Assembly: GCA_035771165.1 (NCBI GenBank)
Contig: JAWNZC010000298.1
Span: 17,501-81,500, forward strand
Direction: 5' to 3'
DNA: 64,000 nucleotides
From: Paragorgia papillata
Taxonomy: Eukaryota > Cnidaria > Anthozoa > Scleralcyonacea > Coralliidae
Shown here: piece by piece, positions 45,451 through 56,872 of the stretch
How the letters are laid out: every line of letters begins with the position of its first letter
How positions within the stretch are numbered: the stretch's first letter is position 1
Translations under genes and position numbers: made by a program
The notes under the pieces: generated by a model
The model's database searches: none
Seen by the model: the letters and a program-made list of their open reading frames with translations, nothing else
What the model was told of the DNA's origin: nothing

Positions 45451-45710
45451 CTGTTTTAGACGGGGACTGCAGAAGATGTTTTTGAGTGTGGAGGCAAGAT
45501 GCTGTTTGTGGTAGCCTCTCTGGGGGGTATGCGGGCATGCTTGAATTTTTAGACTTCCTGCAAACCATTTTCAGGCTCATTTGCGGTCTGGGTAGGAATG
45601 CACTAATAAAGCACCTACCGTAGATAAACCTTTTTTGTCCTAACTTAAGTGAACAAACATATACTTGCATCAGTTCAAAGTTTTGTCAGACTGTTTGAGC
45701 CTTTTTAATA

Positions 45711-45955
45711 GGTCATTTTCAAAATCACATGATATGGTTCATACGTATTATTATGCTGGAAGGACAAAATGTTTAATATGGCATCAATCTCATTGAGAAA
45801 GTGATGTAGGATCAGTTTATCATGCTTTGCCCATACAGCTGTTGTTTACTCAAATCCCGAAGCATTTTCCCCCCAATATAGATGGCATTATAAAATGTTG
45901 TCCTTCCAGAATAATATATGTATGAACCATACAGTATGTGGTTTTGAAAATGGCC
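45711..45955. mobile_element. TA-flanked MITE, 245 bp
   Basis: Ends ggtcattttcaaaatcacat and the complement of atgtggttttgaaaatggcc. Arms of about 70 bp (atgctggaaggacaaaatgt / acattttgtcc-like complement). TA lies on both sides (45,709-45,710 and 45,956-45,957). Confidence 0.85.
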
Positions 45956-46582
45956 TATTGGACATGTCTAATAGGTATATGGCTGTATATCATGCATATA
46001 CCTGCATGGTAGTTTCTTTGCTTTCATTTCAATCCCATTGTTATAATATATTAGGTTAAGTTAGTTAAAAATGTTGTGGGGGTGAAAACGGTTTGTCGCC
46101 CCCGCATGGGGCACACTTCCACCACCCCTGCTCATGTCATTTAATAATGATACTGACAGATGGTATAATTGTAAGGCATTCATTCATGAAGTGAACATTC
46201 AGTCTTATATTTCGATTTGTATTTCAACACTGCCTACGCAGCACACTACTTTATTTCAGTGATGATTACAGGTCAGCTTTTTTTTTTTGTTATTGTTTTT
46301 TATGGCACCTGGTGGTATAACAGACATGAAACAGAGAGTTAGAGGCCCTTCATCCAATCTATGATCTCATAATTGTGATTAATTAGTGGAAATGTATCCC
46401 ATGAAAATGTTTTTTCAGGTGTGTTACTGTGTAAAATTACCAATGCCTGTAATTATAATAAACACTAAATGACTTAAAAAAGCTAGTGGTGTGTTGGCAT
46501 AGTACTGTTACTGTTTGAGTCATTAATATTTCATGGTCCAAGTTCTCATCAGCAGTCTTTACCACCAAACTAGTAGGTGGTT
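45956..46582. other. No gene seen
   Basis: AT-rich intergenic sequence; nothing recognised. Confidence 0.45.
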
Positions 46583-46590
46583 CCTAGTAG

Positions 46591-46859
46591 CAGTGGTGGC
46601 ACTACAGGTGTGCAAACTGTGCACCGCACTGGGGCCCATCGGCCCATCCAAACCCCAAACTATTAACAGACTGCACAGGTTGTCACTCAGATTTTACTCA
46701 AAAGTGCTCTCAAAATGCAGGAAATTTCAGAGACCCTAAATTCAAAAATTTTCCAGTGGAGATTCCCCCTGGAACCCCTACATATGTCATCACTTTGTGG
46801 GAGGGGGGCCCAAATTTTTTTCTCACACCGGGGCCCACACCCACATAGTGCTGCCACTG
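46591..46859. mobile_element. hAT-like MITE with 8-bp TSD, 269 bp
   Basis: Ends cagtggtggcacta and the complement of tagtgctgccactg. Target duplication cctagtag / cccagtag (7 of 8). The interior shares atgcaggaaa and aaattttccagtgg-like text with the 39,271 element, so they may be related. Confidence 0.85.
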
Positions 46860-46867
46860 CCCAGTAG

Positions 46868-47309
46868 TTCTGTGTTGGGTCACCGATAGTATTGTGGCAA
46901 TGATTTATTGTTGAGTCTAATAACCTAGTATTATGTGTACTCTACTGTTAAAATGTTCAGTCAGTTTTATTAACAGATACAACACTTTGGTCAAATATAC
47001 TTTCATATCTTTAAGATTTGTCTTTATGTCTTACAAACATTGTGAACTACACTGAATATATAAGCGTGAACTCTGTCAGCAGAAATCTTAAGGACTCACT
47101 CTGTCCATTGTAGATACATATCCATCTTAGAGAAAATCTATTTTGTTTACATACACTGTATAATATGTTATCCTAGAAGTTCTTTCTCTCAAAATTCTAA
47201 ATTTCTTGTTATACTAGAAACAACTCTGCAATGTTCCACACATCGAGCTATTATAGTCTAATAATAATATACTGTTGGATGATGTCACACGTCAAATGTC
47301 TTAATGTCA
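46868..47309. other. Possible 3' remnant of the helicase pseudogene; nothing firm
   Basis: Lies downstream of the helicase pseudogene on the minus strand. The expected motifs V and VI (GRAGRDG type) are not seen. Confidence 0.3.
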
Positions 47310-48674
47310 TCATCCATCTGTTCCAAGTATGCACCATAACATCCATTCCATTGTACCATACACTAATGTCTTTGGTGCATTTATTTTCTTCTGTCTAAGT
47401 TCATCAGCAACAAACGTTAGGATCTGGTGTGGCTTGTCTTCTCCTGTGTTTGGCCAACTTGACACAGCAAAATATATACAGTATTTCACTGCTCTGGGTT
47501 TACTTCAATAATGTTTGCATTGATAATTAGTAAGCCCTAAAGACTCACACTCTCCTTTTCTCTGGTTTGGGTTGCTGTTGCAGTTAAAGCCAATTTAGAT
47601 GAATCAGGAAATCTTGTAGTAAGCAAGCCCAGTTTCCCATAAGCATGGTGAAAATCTTTCCTAAAAGACCAAAATAATATACATGTAAATACACATCAAA
47701 TCAAATGAGTTTAAATAAACAAATATATACTAAAATTAGAACCATACATATATTTTGGCTTGGTTTTAATTTATATTATTTTAGAAAACCAATAAATTTT
47801 AATTGTATGTCAGTAAGCGGATAATATAACTTATTGGATTCATCTAAGCCCAACATGGCAACATATTTAAGTCAAAAATTCAATATTGGGCAAGATAGCA
47901 GGTCGAGCCTGTTAATATTAAAATTTGAGACTTAAATATTTTCCATATCAGGTGAATCCAATAGGTATTCTTATTATATCCAACAAATAATTGTGGAATT
48001 CGGGTAAATACCATATACCTTGTCCCTGTCCAAAGGTTGCTGCCCAAATTATATCATCGTAAAATATTGGGCTGGCATGTGATGCTAATGTAGACATTTG
48101 ATTGGATGATTAATTGCGAGGGTTAGGTACAATAAATTATTTGATCATTATGCATGGTATCTCACACTGGAATTAACTATGAACTGAACTTTGGACCAGA
48201 TTTAAAATGCCAATTATGCACAACACCTACTACTAGGCCAGACAATTAACTCACTTTAACATATCTAACCACACTACCACGGTAATTCAAAAACAAGCAT
48301 TTATGAGAAAAGCATACCTTCATATTGTCGACAAATACTTCTGGATGGGCAAAAATTAGTTGAGACTTCAACAGCAGATCATACGCAGTGGTATCACCAT
48401 ATTATTAAAGGAACACCTGCGTTGACTCTCCCCTTTCAGAAAATTGTACACGAAAGGCAATAGGATAGTTGAAAAATTAAAGGATTTAGCAAAGCAAGTT
48501 GGCTGCAAGCACATCTTGGGAATACAAATACAAAATTTGTATTATGCCAGTTCACGTACTGAATATCGTCCTCTGCTGAGGCTTCATTTTTAAGCCGCTT
48601 TTCCCAATTTTTTCCACAGAAAAATCAATGGCGGCATCTAGCGAGCAATTGTCGTGTCCTCTACCGTCTGTCAT
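47310..48674 (-). pseudogene. RecQ-like DNA helicase pseudogene
   Basis: Five helicase-like segments lie in order on the minus strand. (1) 48,552-48,674, ATG to stop, MTDGRGHDNCSLDAAIDFSV ... GLKMKPQQRTIF (Q-motif region). (2) Near 48,500, QDVLA then after a frameshift PTCFAKSFNFSTILLPFVYN (motif I; usual PTGxGKS). (3) 48,318-48,398, YDLLLKSQLIFAHPEVFVDN (usual hPEal) with a good donor. (4) About 47,556-47,660 after a good acceptor, DFHHAYGKLGLLTTRFPDSS then LALTATAT (motif III). (5) 47,310-47,483, IYFAVSSWPNTGEDKPHQIL and INAPKTLVYGT (start of helicase domain 2). Motif II (DEAH) and motifs V-VI are absent. A degenerate Walker A, a frameshift and stops make it non-functional. Retained introns suggest segmental duplication rather than retroposition. 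Confidence 0.72.
47830..47965. mobile_element. Hairpin MITE inside a helicase-pseudogene intron
   Basis: ttattggattcatct at the left and aggtgaatccaatag at the right, with inner arms acatatttaagtcaaaaatt and gagacttaaatattttcc. 136 bp. Confidence 0.75.
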
Positions 48675-48894
48675 AATGAATTAAAGTAATATTTTCGCCA
48701 ATATTCTGAAAACCTAAGTAAGAAATAGACTTCTCCAAAAGAGAATATTTCAACCGCGTATACAGATTCTAGAGAGCCTAGGTACGAAATAACTACTGCG
48801 CAGGTCACGGGACACCCAATTTTTGGGTGTCTGAAATCGATTTGCCCAGAGCCATTCAATCTCGTACCCAGACCCATACGCACGCGGCAAGCGA

Positions 48895-49690
48895 ATGGCT
48901 CTGGGACAATCCATTTGAAAATCGACTCTGATTGGCTTAACGCGTTGACGCCTACTGCGCTGCGCAGATAATTTCACACCCATTCTCCCATCGCGGTCTT
49001 CATGTAATATGGGTTGTTTTCGGGAAGGAGTGAAGTGAAATAACATGTTTATTGGGACTTAATCTGAGAAATTGAGAGTTATTTATTTGCAAAAGTCATT
49101 TCAAGGAGACAAGAAATACTTACTTGCCTTTGTGGTATCTTTGGAACTCTGGTTCGAGTTTAAAGTATGACAGATAACAGATTCATCGTGGCCCATGCAT
49201 CGTGGCCGTGCTTCGTGGAGTTCGTGACGAGTTCACTTTTCAGAATTCATAGTTTTCCGTACTTGTATGTAAAATAATTAAATATTTATGGTATATCGTC
49301 ATATGGACACTGGATTTGACTTCAAGAAGTATCATTGGAACGTATAAATGGTGGCTATTTGAATAATAAATAATTGTCTACATCTTTCAATCACCTCAAA
49401 TATAAAATATTCATAATTAGCTGAGTGACTGATCAAGTTTATATCAACATGTATGTATCTCATCTCCTCATATTTTTAACAAAAAAATATATTGTCTTAT
49501 GGCTGTTGACACTGTGTTTATTACTTTTTATATATGTTATATGTGACATAATATTCTTATAGCTGTACAATGTACTACAAGGCATTGTTTTTTTAATTTG
49601 TATCTACAAGTAATATACTGTACATTGGTTTGAAGTATTATATCCATATGGGGTAAGCATTAGTTGCTGATTTATACATTTTACACCAGT
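48895..49690. repeat. Dispersed repeat family F, copy 2
   Basis: Diverged direct copy of 44,722-45,450. It lies just upstream (minus-strand sense) of the helicase pseudogene ATG. Confidence 0.8.
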
Positions 49691-49719
49691 TTTAAACTGG
49701 TACTATACCTATGTGACCA

Positions 49720-50046
49720 TATGGGAAGCATGGGTGGTGAAGAGTTGCCTGACCATTGTGATCCAAAGTTAAGCTTGATTGGATGGCGTTAGTACTTGGA
49801 TGGGTGACCACTTTGGACACCCTGTCACAGGCTTGAGCTTGGAACTCGTGTGAGTAGAGTTATTGTAGTTGATCTCTCCTGTGCTTCAAGGGTTTTTCCA
49901 GGTTCTCTGGTCCCCCCCCCCCCCCCCATAAAATCAATTCAATCTTAGGAGAACAACCTTGTAAGGGACCTTGAGTCATATTGTTGTTTCTCCAGTATCA
50001 GTTAGGTACAAATTTTAATAAATAAAATATATGATAAAATAATAAA
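49720..50046 (+). mobile_element. 5S rRNA-derived SINE (SINE3-like)
   Basis: gttagtacttggatgggtga (49,788 on) is the 5S rRNA internal promoter (C box region), preceded by gttaagcttgattggat where 5S has its A box. The rest of 5S is not conserved, and the body continues into a C-homopolymer (about 49,912-49,927) and a 3' part ending in AT-rich aataaataaaat. A genuine 5S gene would be about 120 bp and conserved throughout, so I call it a SINE. Confidence 0.75.
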
Positions 50047-50199
50047 TGGTGAACTTATTTTTCTATTTAATTATATTTTAAATACAAGGAGATACCCACT
50101 CTATGTAGTGACCCCATATAGTTTCCTTTTTTAATATCTTAAGCGTTAACCCCCCTTGCCCCTCCTAGCACTGAAAGGCAAGAGTGGAAGCTGCCCCTC

Positions 50200-50400
50200 C
50201 AGTGGTGTAGGAAGCAATTTGATCTTGGAGGGGCACAGCATCAAAAGGGCACTTTGTTCAGGGGGTAGGACTTCAAAAGGACACTTGAGGCACATGTTTT
50301 AACATAAACAGGGCACTTTCCTGTTGCAAAAAGGGCACTTCATGACAAAGTTGGGGGGGGGGGCACATGCCCCATTTTCCCTCCTGTTCCTACACCCCTG
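50200..50400. mobile_element. hAT-like MITE with perfect 8-bp TSD, 201 bp
   Basis: Ends cagtggtgtaggaa and the complement of ttcctacacccctg, flanked by perfect tgcccctc duplications (50,192-50,199 and 50,401-50,408). Contains a G-homopolymer. Related ends to 39,271-39,758 (gtaggaa) and 46,591-46,859 (cagtggtg). Confidence 0.9.
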
Positions 50401-50408
50401 TGCCCCTC

Positions 50409-51284
50409 CTGGCATCTCTGATCATAAACAGACAGTGATTGATGGTTACAGTCAATGTTTTAGTACACACTGTATATCCAAAGTCTGCTTTCTAAATTAA
50501 AGAAAATTACTTTGAAAATCAGTTCAGCCTTTTCATAGTAGTCACCAACTGTAGTTTTACAATTGCAAACAACAATCTCTGTATTATTTCTTATGTACTG
50601 AACAGCTGCATTCGGATCCATGTATTTAAAAGCCAGAAGTTAAGAATTCCCACCTCGAGAGAACAATTTTCCACTACTAACTCTGGTTGTTTACACAATA
50701 AAATTAATATTACATTTACTGTGTTTCACATTTTGATTTGGACCATAACCCATTCCTGCCTACACCAGCTACTGTAACTTAATTAGCTGATTAACAGGGA
50801 TTCTCAGCAAACCTAAGCAACAGTGAGTTGACCCATTCAATGTGAGCTTGCAAGGCCACCCCAACCAGCTAATGCATTCCCTCTGCAGTAGAATAAAATC
50901 ATCTGGCATGTTAACAAGAATAAAATTCTAAATAGCTTAACCTGGTGGTGAAAAGGTTAATAAAATGATTTCTTAAAACTCATAATTTATTGCTGTCGAT
51001 TATGACTTTACTCATCTTAGGCTGCACATAATGTAGCCTTGGTTCAAATATCTTCAGTTGGCACTTCATCCAAAAGTAAATTTATCAGTAGAGTATACAG
51101 TACAAATGAGAGCCTTACTAACTGTGGACACCCTTGTTATAAATGGGGACTACACGCATGCCAGCATTATCTACCTAGTGCTGGCAGAAGATACTTCAGG
51201 TTAGCCTAATTTGTCAAAATTAATAGTAAGGTGGGGTGCATTGTGCTTTCCCTTGGAAATTTTAATCCTGACTGACATTTGGAC
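50409..51284. other. No gene seen
   Basis: Nothing coding or repetitive recognised. Confidence 0.45.
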
Positions 51285-51378
51285 ATTGGTGGGTCAAAAG
51301 TGGTCGATTGCAGTTGCTGGGATAGAATAAATCCTATCCCAGCAGCAACTCTGTCAATAACCACCAGTGACCAAATGG
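51285..51378. repeat. Hairpin of pre-miRNA-like size
   Basis: attgcagttgctgggatag and ctatcccagcagcaactctg form a near-perfect stem with an 8-nt loop and a 3-nt bulge. Outer arms aagtggt/accacca extend it. It could also be a tiny MITE. Confidence 0.7.
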
Positions 51379-52869
51379 AAACCAGGCTTTAGTCGCATTT
51401 TAGCCCCATTTTCAGAGTTACCAATGGAGCTTAGGAAAAATATTAAGTGGGCTGTATCTCCCCCTAGTCCCTCTATTGTTACACCCTTATCAGTTACCAG
51501 ACTGCACAAGATGCCAAGTCTAAAGGGTATTTTTTGTACCAGAAGCTGCTTTATTACAGTATAATATACATGTACCAGTAATCATATAATTGTAATGTTT
51601 TTAAGAGTAAAGTTGATATAATTAAGCAGTGTTTTAGGTATAAAGTTAAAAAGGTGGTGCCCTTGGTTTTACTTTGATGAAGGGCTCCACAAACTTTAGT
51701 AAATTGAACTAGACAGCTGTGACAAATGAAACCAAAATCCAATATCATTATAAATCATATATTAGCTAAATGTGAGCATGTGTGCCACCTGCCCCTCACA
51801 TCTTTGGTGTTAAGTACTTTAAAGTTAATGTTTAAAAAAATAAGTAAAAGAAGAACCTCTCACTCTCAATTTTTTCTCCATACTCAAATGGGCAAGATAA
51901 ACAGGCCGTACAAATATGGCTGGTTCATTCAATCACATAGATCAGTATAAACAGATGTAATATGAATTCATAAATGATTAAACCTCAGAAAGCTACAGTG
52001 TCGATTATTTCGATTACACACAAACAAGTGGATTATAAAACATGTAACAAATTAAATGTTGCAAATCAACAAATGACAAATATACCACCAAGCTAGGTCA
52101 CGTTTTATTTGAAAGACATACATGCAGTACTATATACATGAAATAAGTTTTTAAAATTCCAGATTTCGTTGTAATTTACCTTGTAGCTGTCTACGAATAT
52201 TCGAATAATATTCAGAACAATAATACGATATTTTCGTGTTCATAAGTTTGAATAAACAAGAATTCAAACTGGGTTTCATCAGAAGGTCATGAACTGGTCA
52301 TCGATCACTATCACGCCTGGTGCATTATTTTCCATTTATCAGTCTCTTATCCAGAAATTTCTGCCAAGTAATACTTTATCGCATCACAAACCAGCCACGA
52401 TTATATTCTTACAACATTTCTACTGCTATTTGTTACTATTAAATTCCAGAATCAGCCACAACATGCCGATGTATTTTGCAGAATATTGAACGGCCGTGCT
52501 GAAGGTTTTCGTGGGTCTGGGTACAAAAATACCAACTGCGCATGCCCCAAAATACACACTTTTTCCTGTATTTCGAGGTATCATCGGTTACAAAATATGA
52601 AGCTTAACCATCTAATATAACCATCCCACATGCGGGATGTTAATCTTGAACACATAAAGCTAAAAATCCTAGAGGGGTGTTGTGGTCGGGGTCTGAGAGG
52701 AGGCACATTTTTCCGGAGGGTTGTGGTTAGGTTTAGGGTTTCCGGGGGTCGTGATTACCGGGGGGTGGTATGGGGGTGAGGATTCGTTTTAAAAGGTTGT
52801 CCAATCAGATGGTGGTTTTAATGTTGGTTAAGCTTCATAATTTGAAGGTAATGATAGCTCGTATTTCAA
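51379..52869. other. No gene seen
   Basis: Mostly unrecognised. G-rich patch at about 52,700-52,780 (ggggtgttgtggtcgg, gggggtcgtgatt). Confidence 0.4.
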
Positions 52870-52875
52870 ATGGAT

Positions 52876-53003
52876 TGTCCCAGAGCCATTTGATTTGCCC
52901 GCGCGGCCGGGCATATTTGGCTCTGGGAACGAGATTGGTTTCAAATCGATTGTCCCAGAGCCTCTTTTCCGCTCGCGTGCGAGGGGTTTGGCTCTGGGAA
53001 CGA
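52876..53003. repeat. Two tandem tcccagagcc...ggctctggga hairpins
   Basis: Units at 52,876-52,928 and 52,955-53,000, each followed by acgagattg. The second has the same centre as the 44,679 copy (gaggggtttggctctgg). Confidence 0.8.
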
Positions 53004-53036
53004 GATTGACTAGGACCCACTTGGGTCCTAAACAAT

Positions 53037-53120
53037 ATGGCGTACATAGGAGTGGAAAGCAGTTTAACGACGTTTTTCGCCAAATTCGGGAAGTTTGCGA
53101 AGATTTACCACCGAATTAAG
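53037..53120 (+). CDS. 28-codon exon-like ORF in the left arm
   Basis: ATG followed by MAYIGVESSLTTFFAKFGKF and AKIYHRIK, ending exactly at a donor-like AAG|gtaggt. The same peptide is encoded on the minus strand in the other arm. Speculative first coding exon of the element or of a captured gene. No downstream exon was recognised. Confidence 0.3.
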
Positions 53121-54137
53121 GTAGGTAATCTTATTTTATGTAATAGTTAAGTGTTTTCAACTCTCTATTCCTTTTACAAAGGCTTTTTTTTGCGAAAGAT
53201 ACCTGCCTATGTATTTGCTTGACGAATCTCGGTATTAACAAAATAGTCGGTAAACAAATGTCTTCCAAGTCCGCATGTGTACTTGTTTCTCTCTTTATTT
53301 TGTAGTATAAACGCCGTATTATTAAATGGTGTACTGTGATGGGTTTCCTTTAAGTTTTGATTGATTTATTGCCGATTATTAAATCCAAATGGGAATTCAA
53401 ATTTGGAAAAGTTTCAGCATATTAAAACCTTATACATGCAATTTATATAACTTAGTAAAAATCTTTAACGTGAACGCATAAATTCAGTGAGATATGAATT
53501 ATAACTTGTCTTTTTGAATTAGTATTTTAATTTGGACCCTTGATTTTACTAACTGGTCAATGACTCATTGACTATAAATGGTCAATGACTCATTGACTAT
53601 AAATGGGTGCCACACTCCCATGGACCCATAAATTAGATGCTTGAGTTTATAATACACCGTCTATAATCTGCTAGGTTAATGTCAAGACTTGGCATTAGTA
53701 TTGTTTATAATTTTTAAATAACCAAAGATAAGTTTGTGCTCCTTCAAATGGTTCAGTGGTTCACATGGTTTTCTAATGTAGTATTTTCAGTTTGACTCTT
53801 TCAATCACCACAGGCAGCATGTGTATTTGTCAGTTTGCTACCCTTGCTTAAGTTACCAAGTTCAATAGTTCAGCATATCTCACTAGTCATCAAAACTTGC
53901 TGCAAGTGATCTTTGCTCTATCATCTTAGTAGACTGTAATCTTCAGTTTATTACCTTTACAGGTTGTACACAATCACATACATGTAATTGGCTTGGCTTT
54001 AGTATCAGCTTTTAATACATGTATTTTATTTTGTAATCCAGTGGCTCAGGTGTTAATCTGGATACAGATTGTCACCCTATGTAACATTTGCTCTGTTATT
54101 GTAATAGTTATTGCTGTTCAATGATTAGAGAGATTTC

Positions 54138-54263
54138 AATACTGTATGCATGTATATATTAAAAGCTTCTATATGTGGAGTTGCATTTCTATAATTTTAC
54201 AATACTGTATGCATGTATATATTAAAAGCTTCTATATGTGGAGTTGCATTTCTATAATTTTAA
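54138..54263. repeat. Perfect 63-bp tandem duplication
   Basis: Two consecutive copies of aatactgtatgcatg...ataattttac; the second ends in A instead of C. Confidence 0.95.
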
Positions 54264-55312
54264 GTAAATATTTATAAATATTTAGTTTTTTACCACAATT
54301 AGCATTACTTGTCTTCCAAAGAACACTATAGTAACTGACTTTTTAACTGGGTTTTTACCACAAAGGTTGGCTGTGGTTTCCTTCTCAAGATGGCAAACCC
54401 AAATTTTGCTGTACTGAGTCCATCATTGCAATGCATTTGATAAGGGAAAAAGTCCCCAAAACATAGAGTTTATATTGACAAGAGAATTCTATGATGGGAT
54501 TATGATAAGCCCTGAATATCAAGATGTGTCATTGAAAGTAGCTTCAACCAAAACAAGAGAATTAATGTATTTTCAAATACAGAAATATTAAAAATAGATT
54601 ATGCAAATGCTCTTGGCTATATTATATTTCATTTATGTAATAATAAACTTGCAGATACTGTTAGAGTTTTAGTTGGCATCCCAGACACTCTGCAGAAATG
54701 GTAATATCAACAGGTGCATTTACTTGTAAAAAATGTAAAGTTTAGCTGGTTTTCATTGAAAAGCCGACCATTTAAAGCAAAAATTATGATTCAACTTTAG
54801 TGGTATAACTCAAAAAGACAAGTCATACTTTATAATATCTCACTATTATTTATGCCTCCATGAAGGCCTTTATTGTATAAATTGCATTGCAAGCTAATTT
54901 ATTTCTATAGATCCATGTGAGTACAAAACCATAAAAAAAACAATACACTTCTGATGGCAACAAGGTTGCCTAAAGAAACATATTAAAGGTGGCAAATGGA
55001 CTATAACGTTTTATGCTAAAACTTTTCCAAATTTGAATTCTCATTTGGATTTAATAATCGGCAATAAATCAATCAAAACTTAAAGGAAACCCATCACAGT
55101 AAACCATTTAATAATACGGCGTTTATACTACAAAATAAAGAGAGAAACAAGTACACATGCGGACTTGGAAGACATTTGTTTACCGACTATTTTGTTAATA
55201 CCGTGATTCGTGAAGCAAATACATAGGCAGATATCTTTCGCAAAAAAAAGCCTTTGTAAAAGGAATAAAGAGTTGAAAACACTTAACTATTACATAAAAT
55301 AAGATTACGAAC

Positions 55313-55396
55313 CTTAATTCGGTGGTAAATCTTAGCAAACTTCTCGAATTTGGCGAAAAACGTCGTTAAACTGCTTTCCACTCCTATATACGCCAT
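55313..55396 (-). CDS. 28-codon exon-like ORF in the right arm
   Basis: Mirror of 53,037-53,120. It differs at three bases, of which two are synonymous (TAT/TAC, GCT/GCG) and one changes Gly to Glu, and is followed by AAG|gttcgt. See the left-arm entry. Confidence 0.3.
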
Positions 55397-55423
55397 ATTG
55401 TTTAGGACCCAAGTGGGTCCTAG

Positions 55424-55668
55424 TAAGATGGCCGCCGCTGCTCACTTCCGGCATCAAAACCAGGGCGCGAGAAACAATAGATGCGCTATCCAGTCCTTTT
55501 ATAGAGATCAGTGGTTTCATCCCTTTCTTCTTTCTTCTCTTCCCCCCCAGCTTTCGCTTGCGCCCGCACTCCCTGCTGGGCATTCGACACGGAATCGAAG
55601 AGTACTTCGTGTAAATTCAAGTAAAAGCCGTTCATACTGCTGGGGTGGGCTCCCTGTGGTCCGACTTG
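55424..55668. repeat. Dispersed repeat family E, copy 2
   Basis: Complement of the 44,023-44,678 repeat without the 400-bp insertion. Confidence 0.85.
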
Positions 55669-55739
55669 ACAAGAAAGGTAGACCTGTCAGGAAAGATAAC
55701 AATTCTGCTTCAGTGTCATCGTGCTTTGCTTCAGAGTTA

Positions 55740-56866
55740 GCCTGAGTATCAGGCCCTTCTTTTTCTTCTGGGGACTGGGGAGGAGAACGGAGAGAAAAAG
55801 AAGGGCCTGACACAAATCTATTCATAGACCCGTGTTCTTCGTCCAGAATCTGGACGAAACCCTGATTGGTTGAGAGACAAAAGCCGGAAATACATCAACT
55901 GAAATTAAGTAATTAACTGATTCGAGAATCGAAGTTTCTTCGTGGGAAGTGCCGAGAAGCCACCCAGACTCCAACTAGAAAGTTTGTGTTTTCTCAAATT
56001 TACCGTTACCGTTTTTACCATTTTCATGGACAAGAACGATTAAAGAAGCTGAAGAAGGAACCTTCGCGTTTTGCCCGTAATACTATGCGTGAATGAAGAG
56101 CAAGAACTGTGCAATGTGTATTGAATGCCAGACTAGCTGTCAAAACAAAACACTGCTGCTGACTTGTCGTCTGACTACGGGAAGAAACAGTTGCGCTTGA
56201 AAGTTCATTCTGATCGGAAAAGCGAACGCAGTGTCCGTAATTTATAGTCTACTGGAACTTATACGCAAGTACTGTACGTATAAAGTCTGAATACAAACCA
56301 TATCAAGGCCGCTTTGCTTGACTGATGTCTGAATCTGAACTGAAACGCGTGAGACAAATTATTATCTCGTCGCCAAGCTAAAGCAGTTATTGAAATGGGG
56401 TGAAACATCAAAACTTTTGGTGAAAACATTTAAAATGTTGTGGCTATTCGGAAAATCGGAATTGCCATTGTGCACTTAATTAAAATATCTGGGAATATAT
56501 TTGAGAATTGTTGTAATCAAATATTAAAATGTTTGGTGGTTCCCGAACCCGATCGTATAAATAATTTCCCTAATTGCAAATTGCTGGTTCATTGCAGTAT
56601 ACAGTTCTAGATTTTACTTCGGCATTGCCACTTCGAAAGATTACTTCAAAACTGAATAAACGTGTGTTTAAAGATGTTTATGCACAAGCAATGAGTTTTT
56701 TGAGGTTCGATTTCGTTAATTTGTTCGGTGAAGCTTTTTATAGACACACGCAATACAAAACAGGAAGTGATTTTTATTGGCTATGGCGCGTCACATGAAT
56801 AGGGGGCGGAGGGGAAGAATCAATGATTTGTGTCAGGCTCTCTTTCAAGAGAGACTGATACTCAGG
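55740..56866. mobile_element. Harbinger-like element with TTA duplication and subterminal hairpins
   Basis: Ends gcctgagtatcag and ctgatactcagg, flanked by TTA on both sides (55,737-55,739 and 56,867-56,869). Each end has a subterminal hairpin (cccttctttttct/agaaaaagaaggg; ctctctttcaagagag) followed by a cctgacacaaatc block. 1.13 kb with no transposase frame. A 3-bp TTA target fits PIF/Harbinger. Confidence 0.7.
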
Positions 56867-56872
56867 TTACTT

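Larger units (their letters stand above)
53010..55423. mobile_element. 2.4-kb element with ~410-bp inverted arms
   Basis: Arms 53,010-53,418 and 55,014-55,423 are near-identical complements. The ends are ctaggacccacttgggtcct and aggacccaagtgggtcctag, each a palindrome in itself. The interior (53,419-55,013) has no long ORF and carries a 63-bp tandem duplication (54,138-54,263) and a 25-bp one (about 53,556-53,607). The family E/hairpin paralog at 44,586-44,735 lacks this insertion. The superfamily is unclear. Confidence 0.85.

Noticed and set aside
49720..49840. Genuine 5S rRNA gene
   Set aside because: Only the C-box region is conserved; the stem-forming ends of 5S are missing.
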